Assembly (NCBI GenBank): GCA_002296975.1
Contig: DBIS01000026.1
Span: forward strand, 17,959-27,866
DNA length: 9,908 bases
Direction: 5' to 3'
Origin: Deltaproteobacteria bacterium UBA796
Lineage (GTDB): Bacteria > Myxococcota_A > UBA796
Position numbers and translations under genes: made by a program. The notes below the pieces were generated by a model. It had not been told where the DNA came from. It was given only the letters and a program-made list of their open reading frames with translations, and ran no database searches. Numbering within the stretch: position 1 is the stretch's first letter; every line of letters starts with the position of its first letter. Below, piece by piece: positions 1 to 7,267 of the stretch.

Positions 1-1
1 G

Positions 2-136
2 CCTGAGCCTGAGCCTGCCCCCGCCCCCGAGCCTCAGCCCGAGCCTGAGCCTGAGCCTGCCCCTGAGCCTGAGCCTGAGCCCGAGCCTGAGCCCGAGCCG
101 GACCCTGCCCCCGAGCCGGACCCTGCCCCCGAGCCC
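2..136. repeat. Degenerate GAGCCT-type hexanucleotide repeat coding Pro-Glu
   Basis: The tract is built from 6-base units (GAGCCT, GAGCCC, GCCCCT and variants), all in frame with the CDS at 2-1024, so changes in unit number keep the frame. It ends with a perfect 18-base direct duplication, GAGCCGGACCCTGCCCCC, at 95-112 and 113-130. The left edge is cut by the window. The product is an extended acidic Pro-Glu/Pro-Ala segment. Confidence 0.9.
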
Positions 137-1024
137 ATCGTGCTCGGCAGTTTACCGCCACCGAGCACCGACGAAGTCGCCCGGCCTCTCGTGGTGCCCG
201 GTGCCGACGCCGGGAGTGAGCACCCCACCGAGTTCACTGAAGACCCCGACACCGTTGACGAGCCCACAGAGGAGGTTCGGCGGCCAGATGTACTCCAGGT
301 AGATGAAAATGCCGACCGTTGGGAGCGGATGTTAGGCCTTGACCTCAAGCCCAGCGAGGATCTGGACAAACAGTGGATTCGCGCGGCCCGCGGCGAGTCT
401 GAGTATCAGCGCTTTGTGGTGTGGGGGGCTCTGTTTATATTTATGGGTGTGTTGGGCTGGAAGCTGTTTGGTCAAAGCCCCACTGAGACGATTTTGGACA
501 CCCCTGCAGCGGGACCAGCCGATACTGCAGATATTGCCCCCAGTCCAAGCCCTGTTCCGACACCCAAGCCAGTGGCTGCTCCTGAGCCAGTACCATCCCC
601 AGAGCCGGTTCCCGTCCCACAGTCCACCACGCCAGCGCCAGCCGAGCGCACAAAGCCAGCGCCGCCGCCCCCGCCAGTCAGGGCCAAATCAAGGGCCAAG
701 GCAACACCCGCACCTGTGCCAAGGCCTACCCAAAAACCTCAAGCTGAGCCTGCGCCCCCCCCTGAACCCGTGCCGGTACCCCCAAGTCCATCGACCGCAG
801 CATTTCGCGTGACGGGCAATGCCCATACGGTTCATCTCGTCGGCGATGGCCGCCGGATCGCAGGCGGTCGGATCCCCCCAGGACGCTACACCATAGAAGT
901 GGTTTTCCACCCCGATGACGCGCCACAAAACCAGGGAGTACTCGCGCTTGAGGCTGGGGAATCCGCGATTGTAAATTGCAAGGCAGCATTTTATCGTTGC
1001 ACGGTGCGGGGGCCTTGGAAGTGA
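2..1024 (+). CDS. Pro-Glu repeat single-pass membrane protein, 5' partial
   Basis: The frame is open from the first bases of the window, so the start lies upstream; 340 residues are visible. The GTG at 140 is only an internal codon. In order: a Pro-Glu/Pro-Ala repeat tract (visible residues 1-46), an acidic stretch with a Trp-containing segment (about 85-135), one membrane span (about 138-157, core VVWGALFIFMGVLGW), a Pro-rich linker (about 165-265), and a compact C-terminal domain (about 267-340) with a GRIPPGRYTIEV motif and two Cys (NCKAAFYRC). With no positively charged cluster after the span, the repeat tract is probably cytoplasmic and the C-terminal domain periplasmic. The last domain resembles small beta-sandwich (PEGA-like) modules at the ends of myxobacterial membrane proteins and Ser/Thr kinases; this is from memory and unverified. 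A kinase or other domain could lie upstream. Function unknown. It ends 86 bases before ndk on the same strand. Confidence 0.85.
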   Translation, partial: PEPEPAPAPEPQPEPEPEPAPEPEPEPEPEPEPDPAPEPDPAPEPIVLGSLPPPSTDEVARPLVVPGADAGSEHPTEFTEDPDTVDEPTEEVRRPDVLQVDENADRWERMLGLDLKPSEDLDKQWIRAARGESEYQRFVVWGALFIFMGVLGWKLFGQSPTETILDTPAAGPADTADIAPSPSPVPTPKPVAAPEPVPSPEPVPVPQSTTPAPAERTKPAPPPPPVRAKSRAKATPAPVPRPTQKPQAEPAPPPEPVPVPPSPSTAAFRVTGNAHTVHLVGDGRRIAGGRIPPGRYTIEVVFHPDDAPQNQGVLALEAGESAIVNCKAAFYRCTVRGPWK

Positions 1025-1055
1025 CGCCATGGTGACGCCGTGGTGACATCCATGG
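1022..1055. repeat. Imperfect 11-base triple tandem repeat at the stop codon
   Basis: TGACGCCATGG (1022-1032), TGACGCCGTGG (1033-1043) and TGACATCCATGG (1044-1055) follow one another directly. The TGA of the first unit is the stop codon of the preceding gene. The rest of this 86-base gap (1025-1110) holds a short GTCT/AGAC inverted repeat (1069-1080), the palindrome GGCGCGCC (1081-1088) and the ndk ribosome binding site; I could not identify a convincing promoter or terminator in it. Confidence 0.6.
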
Positions 1056-1100
1056 CGCCCCCGAGCAAGTCTCGTTAGACGGCGCGCCAATTCTACACCA

Positions 1101-1105
1101 GGAGG
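1101..1105 (+). promoter_or_regulatory. Ribosome binding site of ndk
   Basis: GGAGG, preceded by A (AGGAGG from 1100), lies 5 bases before the ATG at 1111. It is a near-perfect Shine-Dalgarno sequence and fixes the ndk start. Confidence 0.9.
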
Positions 1106-1110
1106 ACGCC

Positions 1111-1524
1111 ATGGAGCGCACCCTTTCAATCATCAAGCCCGACGCCGTCAAAAACAACTACATTGGCAAGATTGTTGCCCGTTTTGAAGAAGAGGGCCTT
1201 CGCATTGCTGCCATGCGCAAAATGCATCTCTCTCAACGCGAAGCTGAAGGCTTTTACGCCGTGCATGCCGAGCGTCCTTTCTTTGGTGAGTTGACGGCCT
1301 TTATGTCCTCAGGACCTTGCGTTGTCATGGTACTCGAGGGTGATAACGCCATCACTCGCAACCGTGAGTTGATGGGTGCGACCAACCCTGCAGAGGCCGC
1401 AGAGGGCACCATCCGCAAGCTATATGCTGCCAGCATCGGCGAGAACGCTGTCCATGGTTCAGATGCTCCTGAGACAGCAGCGTCTGAGATCGGCTACTTC
1501 TTCCGGTCTACAGAGCTCAACTAA
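1111..1524 (+). CDS. ndk: Nucleoside diphosphate kinase
   Basis: This enzyme transfers the gamma-phosphate of ATP to nucleoside diphosphates through a phosphohistidine intermediate, balancing cytoplasmic NTP and dNTP pools. At 137 residues it is close to the usual bacterial length (about 140). The N-terminal ERTLSIIKPDAV motif carries the conserved Lys (K9), and NAVHGSD near the C-terminus carries the catalytic histidine, H115. GATNPAEA (89-96) and the following GTIR belong to the nucleotide-binding region; the C-terminus keeps the usual EIGYFF. All expected catalytic features are present, so the gene looks intact and functional. The start is set by a strong GGAGG five bases upstream. It lies 86 bases after the repeat-rich membrane protein gene, and its stop is only 12 bases from the end of the convergent iron operon, so the two transcripts probably overlap at their 3' ends. 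It is a housekeeping gene, with no evident link to iron uptake. Confidence 0.98.
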   Translation: MERTLSIIKPDAVKNNYIGKIVARFEEEGLRIAAMRKMHLSQREAEGFYAVHAERPFFGELTAFMSSGPCVVMVLEGDNAITRNRELMGATNPAEAAEGTIRKLYAASIGENAVHGSDAPETAASEIGYFFRSTELN

Positions 1525-1536
1525 GCCCTCGGGCGT

Positions 1537-2580
1537 TTAAGCATCACGGTGAGCCAAGGCCCAGGCGGGCGCGCTCACTGTGATGTTTCCCCGTGTGCCC
1601 ACTGCTGGCGCGGGTATCGATGAGGCCAGGAGCACATCGATGGGCCCAGCCTCGCTTCCACATCGAAGTACCTGTACCGCACCCGAAAACTGTACGTCGT
1701 TAACAGTGCACAGCCCCGACTCGTTTTCGATGAAATGAAGTTGCTCGGGCCGAAGGACAAGGCGAATCGACCCATTTTGGGGGCGAACAAGGGGCACTTG
1801 ACCCAATAGGGTCTGTGCGTGGGCACCCTGGGCATCACCATCGATCAGGGCACAAGCCCCGGTCATAAGGGCCACAGCGGCGGTTTCAGGTTGGTGGTAA
1901 ACCATCGTGGGTGAGGCATCTTGGACGATGGTGCTGCCGCTGCTTTGGGGGCCAAAGATAACCACCCGGTCTGCCAGGCTCAGGGCGGATTGTTGGTCGT
2001 GGGTGACCATCAACACCGTGGCACCTTCGTCTTGGACCACCCGGCGGAGCAGTCTGCCCATCGTGTCTTTTAAGGCTGCGTCTACATTGGCGAATGGTTC
2101 ATCCAAGAGCAGAAGTGCAGGCCGTGGCGCGAGGGCCCTCGCAAGGGCGACACGCTGTTGTTGGCCCCCGGAGAGTTGGGCGGGCATCCTGAGCCCAAGG
2201 TCGGCCATGCCCACCAAGGTCAACAAGCCGTTCACCCGAGCGCTGTCTGGGCTGGGAAGCCCGTAGCCCACATTTTGGGCGACGGTCATATTTGGAAAGA
2301 GGGCGTACTCTTGAAATACGAGGCCAACCCCACGATTTTCACACGGGATGTGGTCAATACCGTCATCCGCGACCACTTTTCCATCGATGGTGATCGTTCC
2401 GGCGTTTGGAGTCACCAAGCCAGCGATGGCCCTCAATAGTGTCGTTTTGCCACAGCCTGATGGCCCTAAAAGCGCGACAAATTCACCGGCCTTGACCGAC
2501 AAATTGAGTGCGTTGAGCACCGCCGTGTTGCCAAATTTGTGGGCGATATTGCTCAAGAGGAGGGGGGTAGGCTCAGCCAT
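1537..2580 (-). CDS. fbpC: FbpC-like ferric iron ABC transporter ATPase
   Basis: This is the cytoplasmic ATPase that drives the double-domain permease encoded just upstream. In the 347 residues I see Walker A GPSGCGKTT (39-47), the Q-loop VFQEYALFPNMTV (Q90), the ABC signature LSGGQQQRV (136-144), Walker B LLLLDEP (156-162), the D-loop region NVDAAL and the H-loop histidine H194 (VTHDQ). Residues from about 265 to 340, including VLRPEQ, form a TOBE-type C-terminal domain, as in the FbpC/PotA/ThiQ group. All catalytic residues are present. The Fur box at the operon head and the FecA-like receptor favour ferric iron as substrate; polyamine, thiamine or sulfate relatives share the fold and cannot be excluded from sequence alone. 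Its ATG overlaps the permease stop by 8 bases (ATGGCTGA), and its GGAG ribosome binding site lies inside the permease gene, so translation is coupled. It is the last gene of the operon. Confidence 0.95.
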   Translation of the reverse strand: MAEPTPLLLSNIAHKFGNTAVLNALNLSVKAGEFVALLGPSGCGKTTLLRAIAGLVTPNAGTITIDGKVVADDGIDHIPCENRGVGLVFQEYALFPNMTVAQNVGYGLPSPDSARVNGLLTLVGMADLGLRMPAQLSGGQQQRVALARALAPRPALLLLDEPFANVDAALKDTMGRLLRRVVQDEGATVLMVTHDQQSALSLADRVVIFGPQSSGSTIVQDASPTMVYHQPETAAVALMTGACALIDGDAQGAHAQTLLGQVPLVRPQNGSIRLVLRPEQLHFIENESGLCTVNDVQFSGAVQVLRCGSEAGPIDVLLASSIPAPAVGTRGNITVSAPAWALAHRDA

Positions 2581-4165
2581 TTTGTCTCCATCGGTGGGTG
2601 AGGGCTGCAGCGATAAGGGCGAGGAGAACCAAGAGCAGACCCGCTACGCCGGCGTCATGCCACATCGATTCGCTGTAACGGTCCCACACACGAAAGCTGA
2701 GGGTTTTTAGACCGGTAGCGCCGCCGAGCAGCAAGGTGACTGGCAGCTCTTTGACGATGGCGTTGAAGCCGATCACAGCAGACACGGCCAATCCTGGGCC
2801 GATCGCTGGCAGAACCACAGTTCGAGCGCGTTTGAATGGGCCAGCACCGAGCACACGCGCGCTCTCTATTTGGCGGGGGTCGATGGCTGCGAAGCCGTCT
2901 CGAAGTGGGGCGAAAACTTCTGCGACAAAGCGGGTAGCATAGCCGAGCATCAACAGGGCTCCGCTGGACAAGACCACCCCGTATGCCCCGTGGCCCAGGT
3001 GGCCTGTCAGTTTGAGCGTGGTCAACACCAGCCCCAAGGCCAGGAGCACACCGGGCAGGGTCGAGCTTGCATACACGCCCTCTTCGAGCCAACCCGGGGG
3101 CTTTCCAAGACTTTGGCGCTTGGCCACCGCCCATGCCGGCAGGGTTGCGAGTGCGACGGTGAGTGCAGTACCAACGCACGCGGCGAGCAGGGTGTCGCCA
3201 AGGGCGCCCCATGGGCTCACAAACTGGAGTCCGCGCCTAAGCCCCTCAAAGACCCACATCGAGAGGGTGAGCACAGGGATGACCACCCCCAAACCGAGAA
3301 CACCCACCAACACCCCGCCGCTCAACAAGCGCTGTGTTGGGCCCAAATCGATTTTGGTGACGGGTCTTTTGTTGGCTGTATCGGAGCCGATTCGCACGCC
3401 GCGGATCCACCGGGCTGCCAAAAATAAGGGCAAGGTCGCGGCCAAGGTGGCTGCCCCCAATACCGCAGCTTTGGCGATGTCTTGGGACTCGACCGCGAGG
3501 TATAGCCGCCAGGTCAGCACAGGTACGTCCAAGACGGCGACCGCGCCAAAATCACTGATGGCATAAAGCAGGGCGATAAGCCCCGAAAAGCCGATGGCGG
3601 GTCGGATTCGCACCAAGGTGACATCGATAAAGACCCGATACGCCGATGCCCCCAAAGTGGCGGCGGCTTCCTCTTCTGCTGCTGAGCTGCGGGCCAATGC
3701 AGCACCGATAATCAACTGGCTTAAAGGTGCAGTGATCACCACCAGCACCGCAACAGCGATACCAAATCCGGTCATGTGGCCAAGGTGCAGGCTATCGCCG
3801 ATCCACCCGCCTGGAGAGAGGGCAGAGCGCACGGTTGCGGCCACCAGATAGCTTGGCATGGCGAGTGGGGTGAGGGTGAGCCAGGACCACCATTGGGGCA
3901 CACGGGTGCGGTGTTCAACCCAAGCCAGCCACCCTCCTGCCAGCACAGAGCCCAAGGCCACGCACAGGGCCAAAAGGATGGAGCGACCGAGCAGCGACCA
4001 CACCTGCGCCCCAGCGACCAGTTGTGACAGGGGCATTACGGTCCCAGTCATCGGATCGCCAGGTCGCTCGAGCACTGCAGCGGTGAGGCCAATCAATGGA
4101 TAGGCCACCACGGCGACAATTAACAGGCCACCCCAAAACGATGCATGTCGGCCTTGGGTACTCAT
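2573..4165 (-). CDS. fbpB: FbpB-like ABC permease with two fused transmembrane domains
   Basis: This inner-membrane channel protein of 530 residues is two homologous permease halves in one chain, the usual layout of FbpB-type ferric iron and ThiP-type thiamine permeases. I count about 12 hydrophobic spans: roughly 11-31, 57-82, 93-113, 132-157, 188-212, 233-251, 284-305, 324-345, 365-386, 396-418, 455-480 and 505-522. Each half carries an EAA loop that docks on the ATPase: EEEAAATLGASAYRVF (164-179), with downstream RPA, and ESARVLGAGPFKRA (434-447), with downstream VVLPAIGPG. One chain would supply the whole channel, paired with a dimer of the ATPase. The gene starts 3 bases after the stop of the receptor ORF (TAAACCATG) and overlaps the ATPase start by 8 bases. 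I see no clear Shine-Dalgarno sequence, so translation probably depends on coupling. Iron is the most likely substrate given the operon. No solute-binding protein gene lies beside it. Confidence 0.93.
   Translation of the reverse strand: MSTQGRHASFWGGLLIVAVVAYPLIGLTAAVLERPGDPMTGTVMPLSQLVAGAQVWSLLGRSILLALCVALGSVLAGGWLAWVEHRTRVPQWWSWLTLTPLAMPSYLVAATVRSALSPGGWIGDSLHLGHMTGFGIAVAVLVVITAPLSQLIIGAALARSSAAEEEAAATLGASAYRVFIDVTLVRIRPAIGFSGLIALLYAISDFGAVAVLDVPVLTWRLYLAVESQDIAKAAVLGAATLAATLPLFLAARWIRGVRIGSDTANKRPVTKIDLGPTQRLLSGGVLVGVLGLGVVIPVLTLSMWVFEGLRRGLQFVSPWGALGDTLLAACVGTALTVALATLPAWAVAKRQSLGKPPGWLEEGVYASSTLPGVLLALGLVLTTLKLTGHLGHGAYGVVLSSGALLMLGYATRFVAEVFAPLRDGFAAIDPRQIESARVLGAGPFKRARTVVLPAIGPGLAVSAVIGFNAIVKELPVTLLLGGATGLKTLSFRVWDRYSESMWHDAGVAGLLLVLLALIAAALTHRWRQNG
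2586..2589 (-). promoter_or_regulatory. Ribosome binding site of the ABC ATPase gene
   Basis: GGAG on the minus strand, 5 bases before the ATG at 2580, lies within the last codons of the permease gene. It supports this start and translational coupling. Confidence 0.75.
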
Positions 4166-4168
4166 GGT

Positions 4169-7100
4169 TTAAAGCTTGGCCTTGAGGCCGATGGTCCAAA
4201 TTCGTGGTGCAGTGGGCCTGGCACCGTAGGGCCGCCAAGAAGCGATGGTGCGGTGGTTGGTGAGATTGGTCACGCTCGCCGTGGCGCTGAGATGCTCAAA
4301 GCAGCGAAATTCAGTGGCGACGTCCAGGCTCATGCTGGGGTCGATGGGCTGGTCCTCGGTGTTTGTGCCTGCTTGGTTTCGCATCGCAGATCGTCCAGAA
4401 ACACGTGTGGAGAGATGGCCGCGGTCATGCTCAAACCGAAGCGCCGCTGAGCCTTGATGGGTGGGCACATAGGGGAGCGCATCGCCCGCAGTGACCATTC
4501 CAAATTGCGGGAAATCACTGGAAAAATTCGAGCCAAACTGGGCCTGGGTGAGCGCATACGCTGCATCGAGGCCCAAGCGCCAACCTGCCCCGATATTGAA
4601 AATATGCCCCGCGGAGGTCTCGATACCGGCCACTGTGGCAGAACCACCATTGTGCTGGGTGTCGAGTTGTGCATCGGTGCAGCCTCCAGATAGGGTGCAT
4701 TGGCCGGTGATATTGGCGTAATCTGAGAAGAACCCGACAAGCTCCGCATGGGCCTCACCTGCGTTTAGGCGCAAGCCAGACTCATAGTTCCACGCCGTTT
4801 CAGGGACGGCGTCGGCTTCGCTTTTTGGGGGGATGGGGCTAAACCCCTTGTTGGCACCGGCAAGCAGGCCAAGCCAGTCAAGGGCTTGAAAATACAGGCC
4901 CATACCCGGAAGCCAAATGCTGTGGGTTTCTTCATTTTCAGCCTGGGTGCTAATGCGCTCGTGGCGGATACCCGGCAGCAATGAAAGCTTCCCGATGCGG
5001 AAGTCATCGTGCAGGTGAAGGGCGATGGCGGTGGCCGAGGTATGGCTGTTCAGGGTGGTCTCGACCAGGCCATCACTCTGAATGAGACGACCGTCGCGCA
5101 CATCGAAGGCCTGTTGTGTGTGTAGTCGCATCACATCGTCGGTGTGCCAGCGCAGGCCAAACTCAAGCTCATTTTCAAAGATGTCGGTCGCTATTCGCCA
5201 GTGCCCGGTGTTGGATACGCCGGTGTTGGCCAGAGAACGATCATTGCTGCCCTTCAGAATACGGTCTTCGTCAACACTGCTGTCCGCGCGCCCTTGAAGC
5301 ACGGCCAAATAGGCCGCAGGTTTTAAGGTCTCGGGGTTGGTGTACAGCAGATCGCCGATGGATGTGCCGTCATCAAAGCCGTTGACTTTCTCCCAATCGC
5401 GTTCGAGTTTGTGGTGGTAGACCACCGTCGAGAAGTCGAAATTCTGTCCGGCCAACAGGCGAAATCTGAGGCTGAGTTGCTGGCGATTCCATTGCATCAG
5501 GTCATCTTTGCTGATGCTGTAGCGTCGGTCGGGAGCAGCCTTAAAGTCGGGCGCGCTCAGGCCCAGGTAGGTCTCGTGTGAGCGCTCTCGCCCATAGCCG
5601 GCCTTGAGTTGGAATTCGCCAAAAACGGACTCGGAGCGGTCGGTGTTCCATCGTCCTTTGACCATTGCATCTGTGCGCACAAACCCGGAAGCACCGCCGC
5701 CGTCGATGTCTTTGAAGCCAGAAGATGAAATCTGTGCCACTTCGCCAAGGATGCCCCATCGGTCTGCACCGTGTCCTGTAAAGGCGTGGACCTTTACGGT
5801 GTTGAAGGCGCCGTAGCTGAGCTTGGTTTCAGCGATGGTGTCTTCGTTGGGAATGCGCCGGGTCAGGAGGTTGATGGCGCCGCCGATTGTTTGTGGCCCG
5901 AAGCGAATAGACGATGCGCCCTTGATGACTTCTACGCCCACCATGCGTGTGGTCATCGGAAAGTAATAGGCTGCTGGTGCCGCGTAGGGGGCTGGCGATA
6001 AGGGGACGCCGTCCTCCATTAAAGTAATCTTCGCGCTGCGATCGGAGTTGCCACCTCGAAGTCCGATATTGGGTCGTAATCCAAAGCCGTCCTCACTTCG
6101 GATGTAGACCCCAGGGACCCCAGCCAGCACTTTGTGAATATCGGTGTATCCGTGTCGCTCCAAGGCCTCTTCAGTGATCACATGGGCAGCCCCAGCCACC
6201 CGATTGTCATTCCGGTCTGCGATGATCATCATCGATGTGCTGTCGTTTGATGGGTCGGCGTCATCTCCGTCAGCCCCATTTGTTTCGCTGTCTGCCGAGG
6301 CGGTCAATGAGAACACCAAACATAAGCCCAAGCTCAGGTGCCCCAAGTTTCGCATCGATACCGCATCTCGAAACGGGGCAGCCAAGACCGAAAGCAGTTG
6401 CTGGGGGTCGTGATTGGGTGCGGCGAGACCCAAGGCGGTCACCGGTGTGCGGGGTGCGGGCTTGAGGGTGCCGGCGAGGCGGTCCCAACACGCTAGCCAC
6501 GTGCCAAAGTTGGTGTCGTGATGCTCTGGGGCGAGGGCGTGATGGAGTTGATGCTGGGCTGGAGAAATCAGCCATCGCTCGACGGCAACTGGAAAGCGAA
6601 TCCACAGATGGCTGTGGCGCAGGTTTCCGCTAAAAGCGTTCATCACCAAGCCCAAACTATGAACACCCAAGAGGGTCCACTCCACTGCGGCGCCGCGGTA
6701 CAGCCAAAAAGCGAGGCCGCCCATGGTGCCCGTCGTGAGCACCCCGCGAAGGCTGTACACAAGGCTTTCGACGGGGTGGGTGCGATGAAAAGTGAGGGGG
6801 GTGAGCACTTGAGCCGAGTGATGCACTTGGTGAAAGGCCCACAAAAACCGGACCCGATGAAGTGCGAAATGGACCACAAACCGGCTTAAGTCCCAAACGA
6901 CAAACAAAAGGATGGTGTACCCAAGCCCAAGCCATGGGCCGGGCTTGAGGGATGGGATGCCAAAGACATGGTCCAGCTGGGTCGAGATGGTGATCGCGAG
7001 CCACCAAGCGCCACCGATGACGGGCATCAGCCCGATGATGCTGAGCAGGCGCCTGGCGACCAGGAGCTGAAGGTCCAGCTGTGAGGAGGGGTGTGCCCAC

Positions 7101-7267
7101 AGTCTAAAGCCTAAGGCCTCGGAACTCCCGCCACGAAGGCCTTGGGCCTTGTGCCACACCACCGCGATAAGCCCAGCGCAGAGCAGGACCGGCCAAAACG
7201 TTCGAGCGGCAGGATCGCTGAAAGGCTGAGCCAGAGCGTGGGCGATGGCTAAAAGGGTGTCAGTCAT
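4169..7267 (-). CDS. Sterol desaturase-type enzyme fused to FecA-like TonB-dependent receptor
   Basis: One uninterrupted 1032-residue ORF joins two complete proteins. Residues 1-304 are a membrane-bound diiron hydroxylase/desaturase of the fatty acid hydroxylase superfamily. Residues 305-1032 are a full-length TonB-dependent outer-membrane receptor with its own signal peptide (305-325, cleavage expected at TASA/DS). An Asp-rich linker (about 326-345) and a possible TonB box (MMIIAD, 346-351) follow. The plug holds NIGLRGG (400-406), EDGVPLSPAPYAAPAAYY (418-435), EVIKG (446-450) and GPQTIGGAIN (457-466), closely recalling FecA and related ferric-siderophore or ferric-dicitrate receptors. The barrel runs from about 480 to the end (IGLKAKL). 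Cys857 and Cys863 may form a loop disulfide. The ATG overlaps the imelysin stop by 8 bases (ATGACTGA). A chain with both an inner-membrane enzyme and an outer-membrane barrel cannot work unprocessed, so internal initiation at 6355, cleavage by signal peptidase, or a lost stop codon must be considered. The substrate is unknown. Confidence 0.9.
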   Translation of the reverse strand: MTDTLLAIAHALAQPFSDPAARTFWPVLLCAGLIAVVWHKAQGLRGGSSEALGFRLWAHPSSQLDLQLLVARRLLSIIGLMPVIGGAWWLAITISTQLDHVFGIPSLKPGPWLGLGYTILLFVVWDLSRFVVHFALHRVRFLWAFHQVHHSAQVLTPLTFHRTHPVESLVYSLRGVLTTGTMGGLAFWLYRGAAVEWTLLGVHSLGLVMNAFSGNLRHSHLWIRFPVAVERWLISPAQHQLHHALAPEHHDTNFGTWLACWDRLAGTLKPAPRTPVTALGLAAPNHDPQQLLSVLAAPFRDAVSMRNLGHLSLGLCLVFSLTASADSETNGADGDDADPSNDSTSMMIIADRNDNRVAGAAHVITEEALERHGYTDIHKVLAGVPGVYIRSEDGFGLRPNIGLRGGNSDRSAKITLMEDGVPLSPAPYAAPAAYYFPMTTRMVGVEVIKGASSIRFGPQTIGGAINLLTRRIPNEDTIAETKLSYGAFNTVKVHAFTGHGADRWGILGEVAQISSSGFKDIDGGGASGFVRTDAMVKGRWNTDRSESVFGEFQLKAGYGRERSHETYLGLSAPDFKAAPDRRYSISKDDLMQWNRQQLSLRFRLLAGQNFDFSTVVYHHKLERDWEKVNGFDDGTSIGDLLYTNPETLKPAAYLAVLQGRADSSVDEDRILKGSNDRSLANTGVSNTGHWRIATDIFENELEFGLRWHTDDVMRLHTQQAFDVRDGRLIQSDGLVETTLNSHTSATAIALHLHDDFRIGKLSLLPGIRHERISTQAENEETHSIWLPGMGLYFQALDWLGLLAGANKGFSPIPPKSEADAVPETAWNYESGLRLNAGEAHAELVGFFSDYANITGQCTLSGGCTDAQLDTQHNGGSATVAGIETSAGHIFNIGAGWRLGLDAAYALTQAQFGSNFSSDFPQFGMVTAGDALPYVPTHQGSAALRFEHDRGHLSTRVSGRSAMRNQAGTNTEDQPIDPSMSLDVATEFRCFEHLSATASVTNLTNHRTIASWRPYGARPTAPRIWTIGLKAKL
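6293..6355 (-). other. Internal signal peptide and possible second start within the fusion ORF
   Basis: Residues 305-325 begin with an ATG codon (6355) and read MRNLGHLSLGLCLVFSLTAS, then A: one Arg, a hydrophobic core and an Ala-Ser-Ala motif before an acidic mature start. This is a typical Sec signal peptide, placed exactly where the receptor half begins. Upstream there is only a weak purine match (GAG about 11 bases before the ATG). The codon just before the ATG is TCG (6356-6358), one substitution away from the stop TAG. Confidence 0.75.
6356..7267 (-). other. Sterol desaturase / fatty acid hydroxylase domain (residues 1-304)
   Basis: This half contains the histidine clusters that bind the diiron centre in this superfamily: HFALH (133-137), FHQVHHS (145-151) with HRTHPVE (161-167), and QHQLHHALAPEHH (238-250), followed by the family ending TNFGTWLACWDRLAGTLKP (252-270). 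Hydrophobic spans lie at about 24-38, 75-95, 112-126 and 180-210. The tail, with PFRDA, looks like the normal C-terminus of a stand-alone enzyme of about 300 residues, so the domain appears complete. Members use O2 to desaturate or hydroxylate lipid-like substrates in the inner membrane. The substrate cannot be told from sequence; a membrane lipid or the acyl tail of a siderophore are possibilities only. Confidence 0.88.

Noticed and set aside
140..142. GTG as the true start of the first gene
   Set aside because: The frame is open for 46 more codons to the window edge, the repeat tract upstream is in phase, and no ribosome binding site precedes the GTG.
34..369. Minus-strand reading frame encoding long Gly-Ser repeats
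   Set aside because: It is the antisense image of the GAGCCT-type repeat that codes Pro-Glu on the plus strand; no ribosome binding site and no independent domain.
1081..1088. Palindrome GGCGCGCC upstream of ndk as a regulatory site
   Set aside because: A palindrome this short is common in GC-rich DNA and no partner signal is visible.
1525..1540. Possible bidirectional terminator between ndk and the convergent ATPase gene (GCCC TC GGGC then GTTT)
   Set aside because: The stem is only 3-4 base pairs and the T-run has three bases; too weak to call, though some termination signal is expected near here.
1907..2710. Several plus-strand frames opposite the ABC ATPase and permease genes
   Set aside because: No recognisable motifs or ribosome binding sites; they mirror strongly supported minus-strand genes in GC-rich DNA.
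2573..4165. Two separate permease genes
   Set aside because: Both EAA loops are in one continuous frame, and double-domain single-chain permeases are normal in the FbpB/ThiP group.
4178..4189. Palindrome GGCCTTGAGGCC near the end of the receptor ORF
   Set aside because: A short palindrome inside codons of a conserved receptor C-terminus; no T-run, and the next gene starts 3 bases after the stop, so termination here is unlikely.
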